From positions 1 through 64,000 of the forward strand of contig JANXRG010000068.1 in NCBI GenBank assembly GCA_025353105.1: a stretch of DNA of 64,000 nt. The letters run 5' to 3'. The notes under the pieces are model-generated. The model had not been told where the DNA came from. It searched no databases and saw only the letters and a program-made list of their open reading frames with translations. The DNA is from Verrucomicrobiota bacterium. GTDB taxonomy: Bacteria > Verrucomicrobiota > Verrucomicrobiia > Chthoniobacterales > SZAS-18. Shown piece after piece: positions 8,654-16,927 of the stretch. Each line of letters starts with the position of its first letter. Within the stretch, counting starts at the first letter, position 1. Both the position numbers and the translations under genes were made by a program.

Positions 8654-9939
8654 TGTCCTCCGAAAACCTCGTTCAGCACGCGCACGAGGCGCCAGACATC
8701 GTGGAACGAGTTATAAAGCGGCGCGGGCGCGACGCGAATGACGTCGGGCTCGCGGAAGTCGCAGAAGACGCCGCGCTCGTGCAGCAGTCGTGACGTCGCG
8801 GGCGTGGCGCCATCGATCTCGAGCGACAGTTGCGCGCCCCGATCCGCGGATTTCGGCGGGGTGAGAATCCGAAGGCGTTCGTGGATCGCCGACGCTTTCA
8901 GTGACTGCTCCAGATAGTTCGTGAGTGCGATCGATTTGGCTCGAAGCGCCGGCATCGTGGCGCGCTCAAAGATCTCAAGCGACACGCGTAGCGGCGCCAG
9001 CGCGAGCACGGGCGGATTGCTGAGCTGCCACGCGTCCGCGCTGTCGACCGGCACAAACTCCGGTCCCATCTTGAAGCGCGTGGCCGGGTCGTTGCCCCAC
9101 CAGCCGGCGAACCGTGGGAGGGTCCGGTCGCGGAGATGTCGCTCGTGCACGAACGCACCGGCGACGGCGCCGGGGCCGGCGTTGAGATATTTGTACGAGC
9201 ACCACGCGGCAAAATCGCAATCCCAATCGTGGAGTTGCAGATTCACGTTCCCCGCCGCGTGAGCTAGATCCCAGCCGACGACGATTCCGTGGTCGCGGGC
9301 GAAGCGCGTGATCGCGGGCAGGTCGAAATACTGGCCCGTGAGATAATTCACGCCGCCCAGCAGGAGCAGCGCGATCGACGATGACTGAAGCTCGATGGCC
9401 TCCAGGATGTCGTCCGTGCGCAGGGTGGACTCACCGTCACGCGGCTTGAGTCGAATCAAGCCGTGGTCCCGGTCAAACCCGGCGCGCCCGTGATGAAAAT
9501 CGAGCTGGCTCTGCACCGCGTACGAATCGGACGGGAATGCGGAATCCTCGATCACGATCTGGTAGCGCTCACGCGTCGGCCGATAGAACGAGACCATGAG
9601 CAGATGCAGATTGGTGGTCAGCGAGTTCATCGCCACGACCTCGCGCGGAAGTCCGCCGACCACGCGCGCAAGCGTCGCGCGAACCTCCTCATGATAGGGG
9701 AGCCAGGGATGCCGGGCCGCGACGTGTCCCTCCACGCCAAACTCGGCCCAATCCTCGAGTTCCTGGTCGACCGCGGCGCGTGTGGCCTTCGGCTGCAGGC
9801 CGAGCGAATTGCCGACGAAATAGAGCGGTTTGCCGGCCGGCGCCCGCGGGAAGTGGAAGAGATCCCGGAAGGATCGCAGCGAATCCTCCGCATCACAGCG
9901 GTGCGCGAAGTCCTCTTTGGAGGCGTCTGAAGTGTTCAT
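8650..9939 (-). CDS. kynU: kynureninase
   Basis: A 429-residue PLP enzyme that cleaves 3-hydroxykynurenine (and kynurenine) to 3-hydroxyanthranilate (or anthranilate) plus alanine. The PLP site is evident in GWDLAHAAGNVNLQLHDWD and the Schiff-base lysine in CSYKYLNAGPG. YFVGNSLGLQPKAT at the N-terminus is a kynureninase hallmark. Length fits the family (about 415-430). It overlaps the decarboxylase gene upstream and the monooxygenase downstream by 4 bases each, so all three are very likely made from one message. Confidence 0.96.
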   Translation of the reverse strand: MNTSDASKEDFAHRCDAEDSLRSFRDLFHFPRAPAGKPLYFVGNSLGLQPKATRAAVDQELEDWAEFGVEGHVAARHPWLPYHEEVRATLARVVGGLPREVVAMNSLTTNLHLLMVSFYRPTRERYQIVIEDSAFPSDSYAVQSQLDFHHGRAGFDRDHGLIRLKPRDGESTLRTDDILEAIELQSSSIALLLLGGVNYLTGQYFDLPAITRFARDHGIVVGWDLAHAAGNVNLQLHDWDCDFAAWCSYKYLNAGPGAVAGAFVHERHLRDRTLPRFAGWWGNDPATRFKMGPEFVPVDSADAWQLSNPPVLALAPLRVSLEIFERATMPALRAKSIALTNYLEQSLKASAIHERLRILTPPKSADRGAQLSLEIDGATPATSRLLHERGVFCDFREPDVIRVAPAPLYNSFHDVWRLVRVLNEVFGGQ

Positions 9940-11042
9940 GAATGGAGTCCCGTCGGGCGGGGCGGGAGATTTAAAAATTGCGCGGCTGATCCCGACAGCA
10001 GGTCAGTCACGCATTCGCTGGCCAGCTCGGCCTTCATTTGTTCGATCAACGCCCCGGGCCGGTCTTCTCCGAGCGGAAACGGATAGTCGGAGCCGAGCGC
10101 GATGCGGTTGGAGCCAAACTGGCGGACCAGAAGTCGCAGCGCGTCGATGTCGTGCACGAGCGAGTCCACGAAAAATTTCGCCGGCCGGTCGGGCCCGGCA
10201 AGATAATCGCGCGGGTCCCGGGATTCGGCCGGGAAAAGATCGGGCCGGCAGGCGCGGCCGTGCGCGATGCGGCCAAGCGTTCCGGGAAACGAACCGCCAC
10301 CGTGCGAGAAGCAGACGCGCAGGCGCGGCAGGCGGTCGAGCACGCCGCCGAATATCACCGAGCAGATAGCCACGCAGGTTTCGGCGGGCATGCCGACGAG
10401 CCACGGCATCCAGTAGCGGGCCAGACGATTCATCGTCCGGGCCGATTCGCCGGCCCGGGCATGCAAACCGAATTGCAGCATGTCCCAAGGATGAACGAAG
10501 ACGCATGCGCCGATCGATTCGGCCGCGGTGAGAATTTCGATGACGCCGGGATCGTCGAGATTCACGCCATTGATGTTGGTGCCGATTTGGACGCCCGGAA
10601 ATCCCAGTTCCTTCACGCAGCGCTCGAGTTCCCGAATCGCCCGCGAGGTGTCCTGCATCGGGATGGTGCCGAGGCCCACGAAATGTTCCGGGTGCGATGC
10701 GCTCACGCTGGCGATGTGATCGTTGAGGAGCCGGGCGAGGTCGTACGCGTCCGCCGCTTTGGCCCAATAGGAAAACATGACGGGCACCGTGGAGAGTGCC
10801 TGCAGGTTGACGCCCGTGGTCTGCATTTCGGCCAATCGGACGGCGGGATTCCACAGGTTCTCCCGCACGTCGCGGAAACTGGTGCGGGAACCATCCGCTT
10901 CGGAACGCTGCAGGCGCGCGCAACCGGCCGTGCAACCGGGTGCATCGTGCGCGAGTTCAATCCAGCCGGCGTAACCACTCCGTTGCGTCCAATCCGGCCA
11001 ATGCTGCGGAAGGATGTGAGTGTGAAGATCGATCTTCAGCAC
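9936..11042 (-). CDS. nbaD: 2-amino-3-carboxymuconate-6-semialdehyde decarboxylase (ACMSD)
   Basis: A 368-residue amidohydrolase-fold zinc enzyme. It decarboxylates ACMS to 2-aminomuconate semialdehyde, drawing flux away from quinolinate and NAD. The N-terminal metal motif is IDLHTHILPQHW (His7, His9). A FVHPWDM histidine, FSHGGGSFPGTLGR and a GSDYPFPLGE aspartate complete the site. The start is uncertain: the GTG at 11042 places the HxH motif where the family has it, while a GTG at 11096 would add 18 residues that read like an 'accaagaacgaatcac' intergenic repeat. Neither has a clear ribosome site. It overlaps kynU by 4 bases. Confidence 0.93.
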   Translation of the reverse strand: MLKIDLHTHILPQHWPDWTQRSGYAGWIELAHDAPGCTAGCARLQRSEADGSRTSFRDVRENLWNPAVRLAEMQTTGVNLQALSTVPVMFSYWAKAADAYDLARLLNDHIASVSASHPEHFVGLGTIPMQDTSRAIRELERCVKELGFPGVQIGTNINGVNLDDPGVIEILTAAESIGACVFVHPWDMLQFGLHARAGESARTMNRLARYWMPWLVGMPAETCVAICSVIFGGVLDRLPRLRVCFSHGGGSFPGTLGRIAHGRACRPDLFPAESRDPRDYLAGPDRPAKFFVDSLVHDIDALRLLVRQFGSNRIALGSDYPFPLGEDRPGALIEQMKAELASECVTDLLSGSAAQFLNLPPRPTGLHS

Positions 11043-11114
11043 AGGCGGGACGGAGTGATCGGTGATTCGTTCTTGGTTATTAGTGGGAACCAACACGAAT
11101 GACGCCCCCTGCCC

Positions 11115-11828
11115 TCATCGAAGGCGCGCCGAACCCTTCTTCAACTTCGCGCGCGATCCTCCCGCCTTCGACTTTCGACCTTCGACTTTCGACTTCGTCT
11201 GCCTGGCTCGTTTCTTCGAGTTTCGAATTTCGAGTTTCGAGTCTCCGATCGGGGCGGCCCTCACCCCACCCTTGGCCAGACGAATCGCACCGGCCCGTGC
11301 CACCACGGTCCCGCACTTCCGGCACGTGCGGCGTTCGATCGGTCCACTCCAGAAGTCCTCCATGACGATTTTGAGGTCCTGGTCGATTTTGTTGAGCACC
11401 CATTGCGCTTCGTACACGGGCGCATCGCACGCCGGGCAGTACCAGCGCAGCGCGTCTTTCTGCGGGTTGCCGTGGGGGTCGACCCCGCGGGGAAACTCCA
11501 TGATCAGTCCGACGGTGCCGGCCGGGCGCTGCGGGCGATGCGGGAGCCAGCGCGGCAGCAGAAACAGTTCGCCTTCTTTGATGATGATTTCGTGCGGCTC
11601 GCCACCGTCGAGCGGCCGAACCCGCACGGCGATGTCTCCCTTGAGCTGGAAGAAGAGTTCCTCCGTCGGGTTGACGTGAAAATCGTTGCGCGTGTTCGGA
11701 CCGCCGGACACGAAGACGATCACGTCCGAGGATCCGTTGAACAGCTGCTTGTTGCTTACCGGGGGCTTGAGATCGGGTGCGTTTTCCTTGATCCACTTGG
11801 CGAGGTTGAGTTTGGCGGGCAGGTTCAT
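11115..11828 (-). CDS. nbaC: 3-hydroxyanthranilate 3,4-dioxygenase with repeat-encoded C-terminal tail
   Basis: A 237-residue cupin that opens 3-hydroxyanthranilate to ACMS. Expected iron ligands are His51, Glu57 and His97; substrate arginines fit Arg47 and Arg101, and Glu111 is also present. The bacterial rubredoxin-like zinc site is intact (CPAC at 131-134, CRKC at 169-172). Known bacterial enzymes end about 10 residues later, at roughly 175-185. Here about 50 extra, strongly basic residues follow (KLEIRNSKKRARQTKSK...). They are encoded by tandem 'ttcgagtttcgaa' and 'ttcgactttcgac' repeats, which suggests a lost stop codon read through into an intergenic repeat. The start is the ATG at 11828, with GGAG about 10 bases upstream. 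Confidence 0.93.
   Translation of the reverse strand: MNLPAKLNLAKWIKENAPDLKPPVSNKQLFNGSSDVIVFVSGGPNTRNDFHVNPTEELFFQLKGDIAVRVRPLDGGEPHEIIIKEGELFLLPRWLPHRPQRPAGTVGLIMEFPRGVDPHGNPQKDALRWYCPACDAPVYEAQWVLNKIDQDLKIVMEDFWSGPIERRTCRKCGTVVARAGAIRLAKGGVRAAPIGDSKLEIRNSKKRARQTKSKVEGRKSKAGGSRAKLKKGSARLR
11165..11242. repeat. two blocks of short tandem 'ttcgactt/ttcgagtt' repeats inside the dioxygenase tail
   Basis: Block 1 (11165-11196) is built from ttcgactt units and block 2 (11214-11242) from ttcgagtt/ttcgaatt units. Related tracts lie outside genes at 15094-15118 and 44314-44343. On the minus strand they read as 'actcgaaactcgaa', and in the dioxygenase frame they give SKLEIRNSK- and SKVEGRKSK-like peptides. 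Confidence 0.8.
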
Positions 11829-11876
11829 GGGGGCGATCTCCGGGGAGGGAAGAGGTGAGGGCAAGCGTGTTCCTTT

Positions 11877-11890
11877 GTCGAACGTTTGTC
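11877..11890. promoter_or_regulatory. imperfect palindrome upstream of the dioxygenase gene, possible operator
   Basis: The 14-base site gtcgaacgtttgtc has the symmetric core aacgtt flanked by partly matching arms (pattern GNCNAACGTTNGNC). It lies about 50 bases upstream of the dioxygenase ATG in a 117-base gap that starts a new transcription unit or follows the E1 gene. No regulator gene is adjacent, so this is only a candidate. Confidence 0.2.
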
Positions 11891-11945
11891 CGCCTAAAAA
11901 CGACAAAATTGTGCGCTGGTGGCGCGCTCGCCCACGTTCCCGCGA

Positions 11946-14177
11946 TTATCCACAGAGCTTCCGCGCGGCTTCGACGATCTGCGCTTCGGAAATCAAGACG
12001 AGATTCGCGGCGGCGGCGAGTGGCACGTAGGAGTCTACCGCGCGAACCGACCCCATCGGCCCGATGAATCCCGTCTCGGCCAGCGCGGCAATGGCGGCAT
12101 CGGCGATCCCGCCACCGGTCGCACGGCATTCATCCGCAACCAGCACGCGACCGCATTCCCAGGCGTGGTGCCGAATTGCTTCCACCGGCAGCGGGTTGAG
12201 CCAGCGCACATCGAGCACGCGCGCCTGGATCCCCTGCTCTTTCAAGCGTCGCGCTGCGCGTAGCGACAGCCGCAGACCGTTGGCATAGCTCACGATCAAC
12301 AGATCCTGCGCCTCCTCGTGATAGAGGCCGACTTCGCCGGGCAGAAGGATGCGCCCGGGCGACGGGTAATCGAAAAGCCATTGGTTATCGCCGTCCGCAT
12401 GCAGGTCACGTTCGTGATAAAGCGCGATCGGTTCGAGAAAAATGGCCACTCGTCCACACGCCCGCGCCGTGGCGACGAGGCCACGCAACATCATGGCGGC
12501 TTCATCGCCGCGCGACGGTACCGCCAGCAGCAAACCCGGAATATCCCGCAGCGCGCCGATCGAATTGTCGTTGTGAAAATGTCCGCCGAAACCTTTCTGG
12601 TACGCGAGACCCTGCACGCGAACGACCATCGGATTGGCGAACTGGCCCGTGGAAAAAAACTGCAACGAACAAGCCTCGCCGCGCAACTGGTCGAGGGCGT
12701 TGTGCACGTAAGCGAGGTATTGAATTTCCGGGATCGGTAGCAGTCCGGCCAGGCCCGCGCCCTGCGCCACGCCCAGAATCGTGGTCTCGTCGAGCAGCGT
12801 ATCGAAGCAGCGGTGCGGCCCGAACTTCGCCTGCAGGCCGGCCGTGACGTTGTAAACGCCTCCCTTCTTTCCGACATCCTCGCCGAACACGATAATCTCC
12901 GGGAAGCGCAGCATCTCATCCGCGAGCGCGGAATTGATGTGCGCCCCCAGCGTGCGCTTGGTCGTCGCCGCGAATTTCTCCGGCAGCGTGTCGCCAAAGA
13001 ATCCGTTCCGCGCCACGCCTTCCGCCTGGATCTCGGTCGTCGCGCGAATGATGGTTTCGTTGTACGGCGCGAGCGGACGGATGATCTCTTCCACGCTGGT
13101 CAGCTTCGGGCTGTGTGCGGCCACCTCGGCGCACGCCGCGTCGACGCGCCGTTGAACTTCGAGCATCATTCCCTGCATTTCCGCGGGGCTCGCGGCCCCG
13201 CTCTCGACGAGGAAGCGCGCATTGATGAGCAACGGGTCACGCGCCTCAATCGCTTCAATCTCCGCGACGCTGCGATACGACTCCTCGACATCCGTACCCG
13301 CGTGCCCCCACAACCGCACGGTGTGCAGATGCAAGAACACCGGTGTGCGGTTGGAACGGCAATGCCGGATCGCCTCCTCCGCCACCGCCCAGATTTCATC
13401 CATCGCACCGGCGGCCTCGAAGTACGCGAGATGGGTCTGGCGGCTGAACGAATCATGGATCCAATTGCGCGGCGTCTCGACCGAGATGCCGATGCCATTG
13501 TCCTCGCACAAAAACACGATCGGCGCCGTGCCGCCGCGTCGCACGGCATACCGCGCGGAATTGATTCCCGCCAGCGCGGCCGCGTGATTGGCAGAGGCAT
13601 CGCCGAAGGAGCACAACACAATCGAATCCGCGCTCAGATGGTTCGCGATGTCGAGGCGATGCGCGCGACGCAAGGCGAACGCCATGCCGGCCGCCTTCGG
13701 CAGATGCGAGGCGATCGTGCTGGTTTGAGGCGGCACCCACATCGGCCAACTGCCCCAGACCTTGTGGCGCCCGTGTGAAATGGGATCGTCGGCGGACGCG
13801 CAGAAGGAGCGCACGCTGTCGAGAATCGGATTCGCGCCGGGCAGCTGGCGCGAGCGCGCCATCATCAACCCGCCGGAGCGATAATGCAGGAAGCACGGAT
13901 CATCGAGCCGAAGCAACGCACCGACCACCGCGTTCTGCTCATGCCCGGCGCTGGAGATCGTATAGAAGGACTGATTCGTCTTGCGCAGCTCTCGCGCCGC
14001 AACATCGAGCAAGCGACTAGTGACCTGATCCTCGAAAAGTTCGCGCGCCTGCTGAACGGTCAACGAAGAGTCGGGAGCCAGTGCAGCGTCCGCGGACAAG
14101 CCCGCGGCGGTTCCCGGCGCGAAGGCAAGGTAGGCGGCTAGATTCTCCTGGACGATTTCGACGCGGGTTTTGGCCAT
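11946..14177 (-). CDS. fused alpha-beta 2-oxoacid dehydrogenase E1 component
   Basis: A 743-residue thiamine-diphosphate enzyme joining E1-alpha (about 1-350) and E1-beta (about 400-743). The alpha half has the ThDP motif GDASANHAAALAGIN...CEDNGIGIS. The beta half has VFGEDVGKKGGVYNVTAGL, LDETTILGVAQGAGLAGLLPIPEIQ and a transketolase C-terminal domain. Such fusions act as the E1 of branched-chain 2-oxoacid or pyruvate-type complexes in several phyla. No E2 or E3 gene lies in this window, so the complex must be completed from elsewhere. It sits 117 bases upstream of the dioxygenase gene on the same strand. An activity on 2-oxo acids from tryptophan breakdown is possible but unproven. Confidence 0.88.
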   Translation of the reverse strand: MAKTRVEIVQENLAAYLAFAPGTAAGLSADAALAPDSSLTVQQARELFEDQVTSRLLDVAARELRKTNQSFYTISSAGHEQNAVVGALLRLDDPCFLHYRSGGLMMARSRQLPGANPILDSVRSFCASADDPISHGRHKVWGSWPMWVPPQTSTIASHLPKAAGMAFALRRAHRLDIANHLSADSIVLCSFGDASANHAAALAGINSARYAVRRGGTAPIVFLCEDNGIGISVETPRNWIHDSFSRQTHLAYFEAAGAMDEIWAVAEEAIRHCRSNRTPVFLHLHTVRLWGHAGTDVEESYRSVAEIEAIEARDPLLINARFLVESGAASPAEMQGMMLEVQRRVDAACAEVAAHSPKLTSVEEIIRPLAPYNETIIRATTEIQAEGVARNGFFGDTLPEKFAATTKRTLGAHINSALADEMLRFPEIIVFGEDVGKKGGVYNVTAGLQAKFGPHRCFDTLLDETTILGVAQGAGLAGLLPIPEIQYLAYVHNALDQLRGEACSLQFFSTGQFANPMVVRVQGLAYQKGFGGHFHNDNSIGALRDIPGLLLAVPSRGDEAAMMLRGLVATARACGRVAIFLEPIALYHERDLHADGDNQWLFDYPSPGRILLPGEVGLYHEEAQDLLIVSYANGLRLSLRAARRLKEQGIQARVLDVRWLNPLPVEAIRHHAWECGRVLVADECRATGGGIADAAIAALAETGFIGPMGSVRAVDSYVPLAAAANLVLISEAQIVEAARKLCG

Positions 14178-14293
14178 GAAATGAGCGGGGTCGAATCGAA
14201 TTCAGCAGGCGGCGGTTAAGAAGAGCGACCCAGATTAACCGGATTTCCCAAATTAACCAAAGGACGGGCTCGGAATCATTGTGCTCCGCTGCT

Positions 14294-15040
14294 TCACCGT
14301 CCACCCGTTACGTCGATGAAACTGCCGGTCACGTACGAGGCTTCGTCGGAAAGCAGCCACAGGATCGCGGCGGCGACTTCCCCGGGTTGGCCGCCGCGCT
14401 TCATCGGGACGAGATCTTTCACGCGCTCCACGCGGTCCGGCTCGCCGCCGAGCGCGTGGATATCAGTGTAGATGAATCCCGCGCGCACTCCATTGACGCG
14501 GATGCCCTCGGTCGCGACCTCCTTGGCCAAACCGATCGTCATCGTGTCGAGCGCGCCCTTCGTCGCAGCGTAGTCGATGTACTCGCCCGGCGAACCAACG
14601 CGCGCGGCGCCCGACGACACATTCACGATCGCGCCGCCGCCGCCGCCGTAGAGCGAGGACATCCGCCGAACCGCTTCACGCGCACATAGAAACGCGCCCG
14701 TGACATTCGTCGCGAAAACCCGCTGCAATCGCGCCGCGTCCATGGCGTCGAGCCGTGACTGCATCTCGAGAATCCCGGCATTGTTCACCAACGCGGTCAG
14801 GGGGCCCAACTCACGATCCACGATTTCAAAAATGGCCGCGACGTCGGCCTCGCGGGACACGTCGCCCGGCACCACGTAGGCGTAGCCGCCGGCTTTCATG
14901 ATGTCGGTCGCGACCAACTCGGCCGCCCCGCGATCTCGGACGTAGTTCACCGCGACGGCGTAGCCCTGCGCCCCCGCGAGCCGCGCCGTGGCCGCACCGA
15001 TGCCGCGGCTGCCGCCCGTGATGAGCATCACTTTCTTCAT
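14294..15040 (-). CDS. short-chain dehydrogenase/reductase (FabG-like)
   Basis: A 248-residue classical SDR. The N-terminus MKKVMLITGGSRGIGAATAR is the TGxxxGIG cofactor motif, with NNAG for the central strand, a catalytic Ser in VNVSSGAARVG, and YAATK supplying Tyr and Lys. The C-terminus SYVTGSFIDVTGGR is typical. The residues after the second strand suggest NADP preference. The substrate is unknown. The ATG at 15040 was chosen because the upstream frame passes through an intergenic repeat tract. It lies 116 bases upstream of the E1 gene on the same strand. Confidence 0.92.
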   Translation of the reverse strand: MKKVMLITGGSRGIGAATARLAGAQGYAVAVNYVRDRGAAELVATDIMKAGGYAYVVPGDVSREADVAAIFEIVDRELGPLTALVNNAGILEMQSRLDAMDAARLQRVFATNVTGAFLCAREAVRRMSSLYGGGGGAIVNVSSGAARVGSPGEYIDYAATKGALDTMTIGLAKEVATEGIRVNGVRAGFIYTDIHALGGEPDRVERVKDLVPMKRGGQPGEVAAAILWLLSDEASYVTGSFIDVTGGR

Positions 15041-15093
15041 CACGCGAGTCTGGGCGCGATCCAGGCGCGCGACAACGGGAAGATTGGCGATCA

Positions 15094-15118
15094 AAAACTC
15101 GGAGATCGAAACTCGAAG
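15094..15118. repeat. 'actcgg/atcgaaactcgaag' repeat tract
   Basis: A short tract of the same family as the one in the dioxygenase tail, in the 120-base gap between the SDR and permease genes. Confidence 0.55.
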
Positions 15119-15160
15119 AAACGGCAGAAAGAGCCAAGGACAAAGCTTCAAGACCGACCG

Positions 15161-16927
15161 TCAGCATTTTTGCGTGACGTCTTTAATTTCCTCCTTTTTC
15201 CTTCCTCCTTGTTCTTTTGCCTCACCCTGCTCGATCACCGACTGCGCCCGTTGTTTTCGCACTCGCCAGAGCTGGAGGATCAGCCCGGCGACCACGAACC
15301 CGTTGACCGTCTGCCAGAACCAGAACGCCTGCGGAATGGTCTTGCCAACGTCCAGCGGGATCGTCACGGGAATCAGGGTCTGGGCCGCAAAGAAAGGCGC
15401 GGCAAACGGTGAAACGCCGGCAAGCCAGACCGACGCGTTGAGAAAGGGATTCTGCGCGGCGGCGAGGACGGCCCCGACCATGGCGGGCACGATTCCCACG
15501 AAGATGCCGAAGAGAAACGGCCACTTTCCGCCGCGCGCCTCGAGCATCGCCTGGAAGCCGAGACCGGAACCGAGGAGCACCAGCGCGAACGTCCACCCCC
15601 CGTACGCGGGGAATTTGATGCCGGCGAACCACGACGACTCGACGAGCCCACGCGCGAACAACGTCCACCCCAGCGCGCCAATCACGGCCATGACCGCGAC
15701 AAACCAGAACGATCCGGCGGCATCGGAAAAGCGGGGCAGATGCGCCCAGCCAAGCTTGCGCATGCGCCGCACGCCGCGGAGCTGTTCGTCCTCGGTCGCC
15801 GTGATGATCATCGTGAGGACGGCGATGAGGCAAAGCGTGACGAGTCCGTAGAGCCCGATCATCCCGACGGCTTCCTCGATCTGCGGCTTCCAGTCCGCCC
15901 CCACGGAAACGCGCAGGCGGCGGCCAATCTCGCGCGACGGAAAGAGCAACCCCGGCTCGATCAGCGGCAGAGCATTTCCGAGCAGAAGAATTTGCGTCCA
16001 GGCGAAGAGTCCGACCGCCCAAATTTTCCCGAGGAGATGCGATTCCGCCCGGCGCCAGCGGCGCCAGAGCATGACGATGAACGTGAGGATCAGCGCGCCC
16101 TGCGTGAACAACGTGAAGACCCACTCGGAGAAGTGGAGGCCGAAGAAGCGGACCTCGGTGGCGAGCGGCACGCCGCCCTGCGTCATCGCCCGGGCGGCGC
16201 GGAGGGCGCGGCCCGCCGTTTCCGGCATCAAGTTGGCGAAGGATTCCTGGAAAACCGGTGAGAGCGTAAAGTATTTGAAGAACACGAGGCCAAACCGCGA
16301 GACCTGCGGGATGACGGTGTAGAGCAGGAAGACGATGCCGATGGACAGCAGGAACGCCCACCGGCGGTTCTTCACGACCGTGCCGGCGACGAGGCCCGTG
16401 AGATGATAGAGCACGGCGGAGCTGAGAAAAACGACGTAGAGCGGAAGCCATGTCGTAGGGGGCACCTGGCCGCTCCACAACGCCCAGATCGTGTAGGGCA
16501 GGGTGGCCAGAAACATGACGTACTCGCGCACCGGCAGACCGAAGAGATAGCCGAGCACCTTGGCCAGCGGCGTCATCGGGGTGAGACGCTGATAATCGAG
16601 CACGCCTTCATCGGCCTCGCCGGTCATGCCGCCGGCCACCTGTCCGGTGCCGAGGACAAAGAGAATGACCGACTGCAGCACGAGCAGCGGGACCAGCGGC
16701 GCGCGCTCCGCATCGGCCAACGGCATGTCCGCGCGATAAACGGCCATGGTACGGATGATGAAGAAAAGAAATGACGCCGGGACGAGCGTGAGGATGAGCC
16801 AGATGGTAAGATGCTTCGCCCGCAGCCGGGCGCGAACGTAGCGGCGGCAGATCGGGTTGGCCCAGATTTTCCAGGCGGGCAACGGATGCACCGCCTCGAC
16901 GGCGGACGAGGAAGCGGGCGCGATCAT
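15161..16927 (-). CDS. ABC-2 type transporter permease
   Basis: A 588-residue polytopic inner-membrane protein with about 12 hydrophobic segments (e.g. TIWLILTLVPASFLFFIIR, LLVLQSVILFVLGTGQVAGG) separated by charged loops. It starts with a soluble N-terminus and ends in a charged tail (QGGRKKEEIKD). Its ATG overlaps the stop of the upstream ATPase gene (TCAT at 16924-16927), so the two form one exporter. The fold agrees with ABC-2 export permeases; no substrate can be deduced. Confidence 0.85.
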   Translation of the reverse strand: MIAPASSSAVEAVHPLPAWKIWANPICRRYVRARLRAKHLTIWLILTLVPASFLFFIIRTMAVYRADMPLADAERAPLVPLLVLQSVILFVLGTGQVAGGMTGEADEGVLDYQRLTPMTPLAKVLGYLFGLPVREYVMFLATLPYTIWALWSGQVPPTTWLPLYVVFLSSAVLYHLTGLVAGTVVKNRRWAFLLSIGIVFLLYTVIPQVSRFGLVFFKYFTLSPVFQESFANLMPETAGRALRAARAMTQGGVPLATEVRFFGLHFSEWVFTLFTQGALILTFIVMLWRRWRRAESHLLGKIWAVGLFAWTQILLLGNALPLIEPGLLFPSREIGRRLRVSVGADWKPQIEEAVGMIGLYGLVTLCLIAVLTMIITATEDEQLRGVRRMRKLGWAHLPRFSDAAGSFWFVAVMAVIGALGWTLFARGLVESSWFAGIKFPAYGGWTFALVLLGSGLGFQAMLEARGGKWPFLFGIFVGIVPAMVGAVLAAAQNPFLNASVWLAGVSPFAAPFFAAQTLIPVTIPLDVGKTIPQAFWFWQTVNGFVVAGLILQLWRVRKQRAQSVIEQGEAKEQGGRKKEEIKDVTQKC

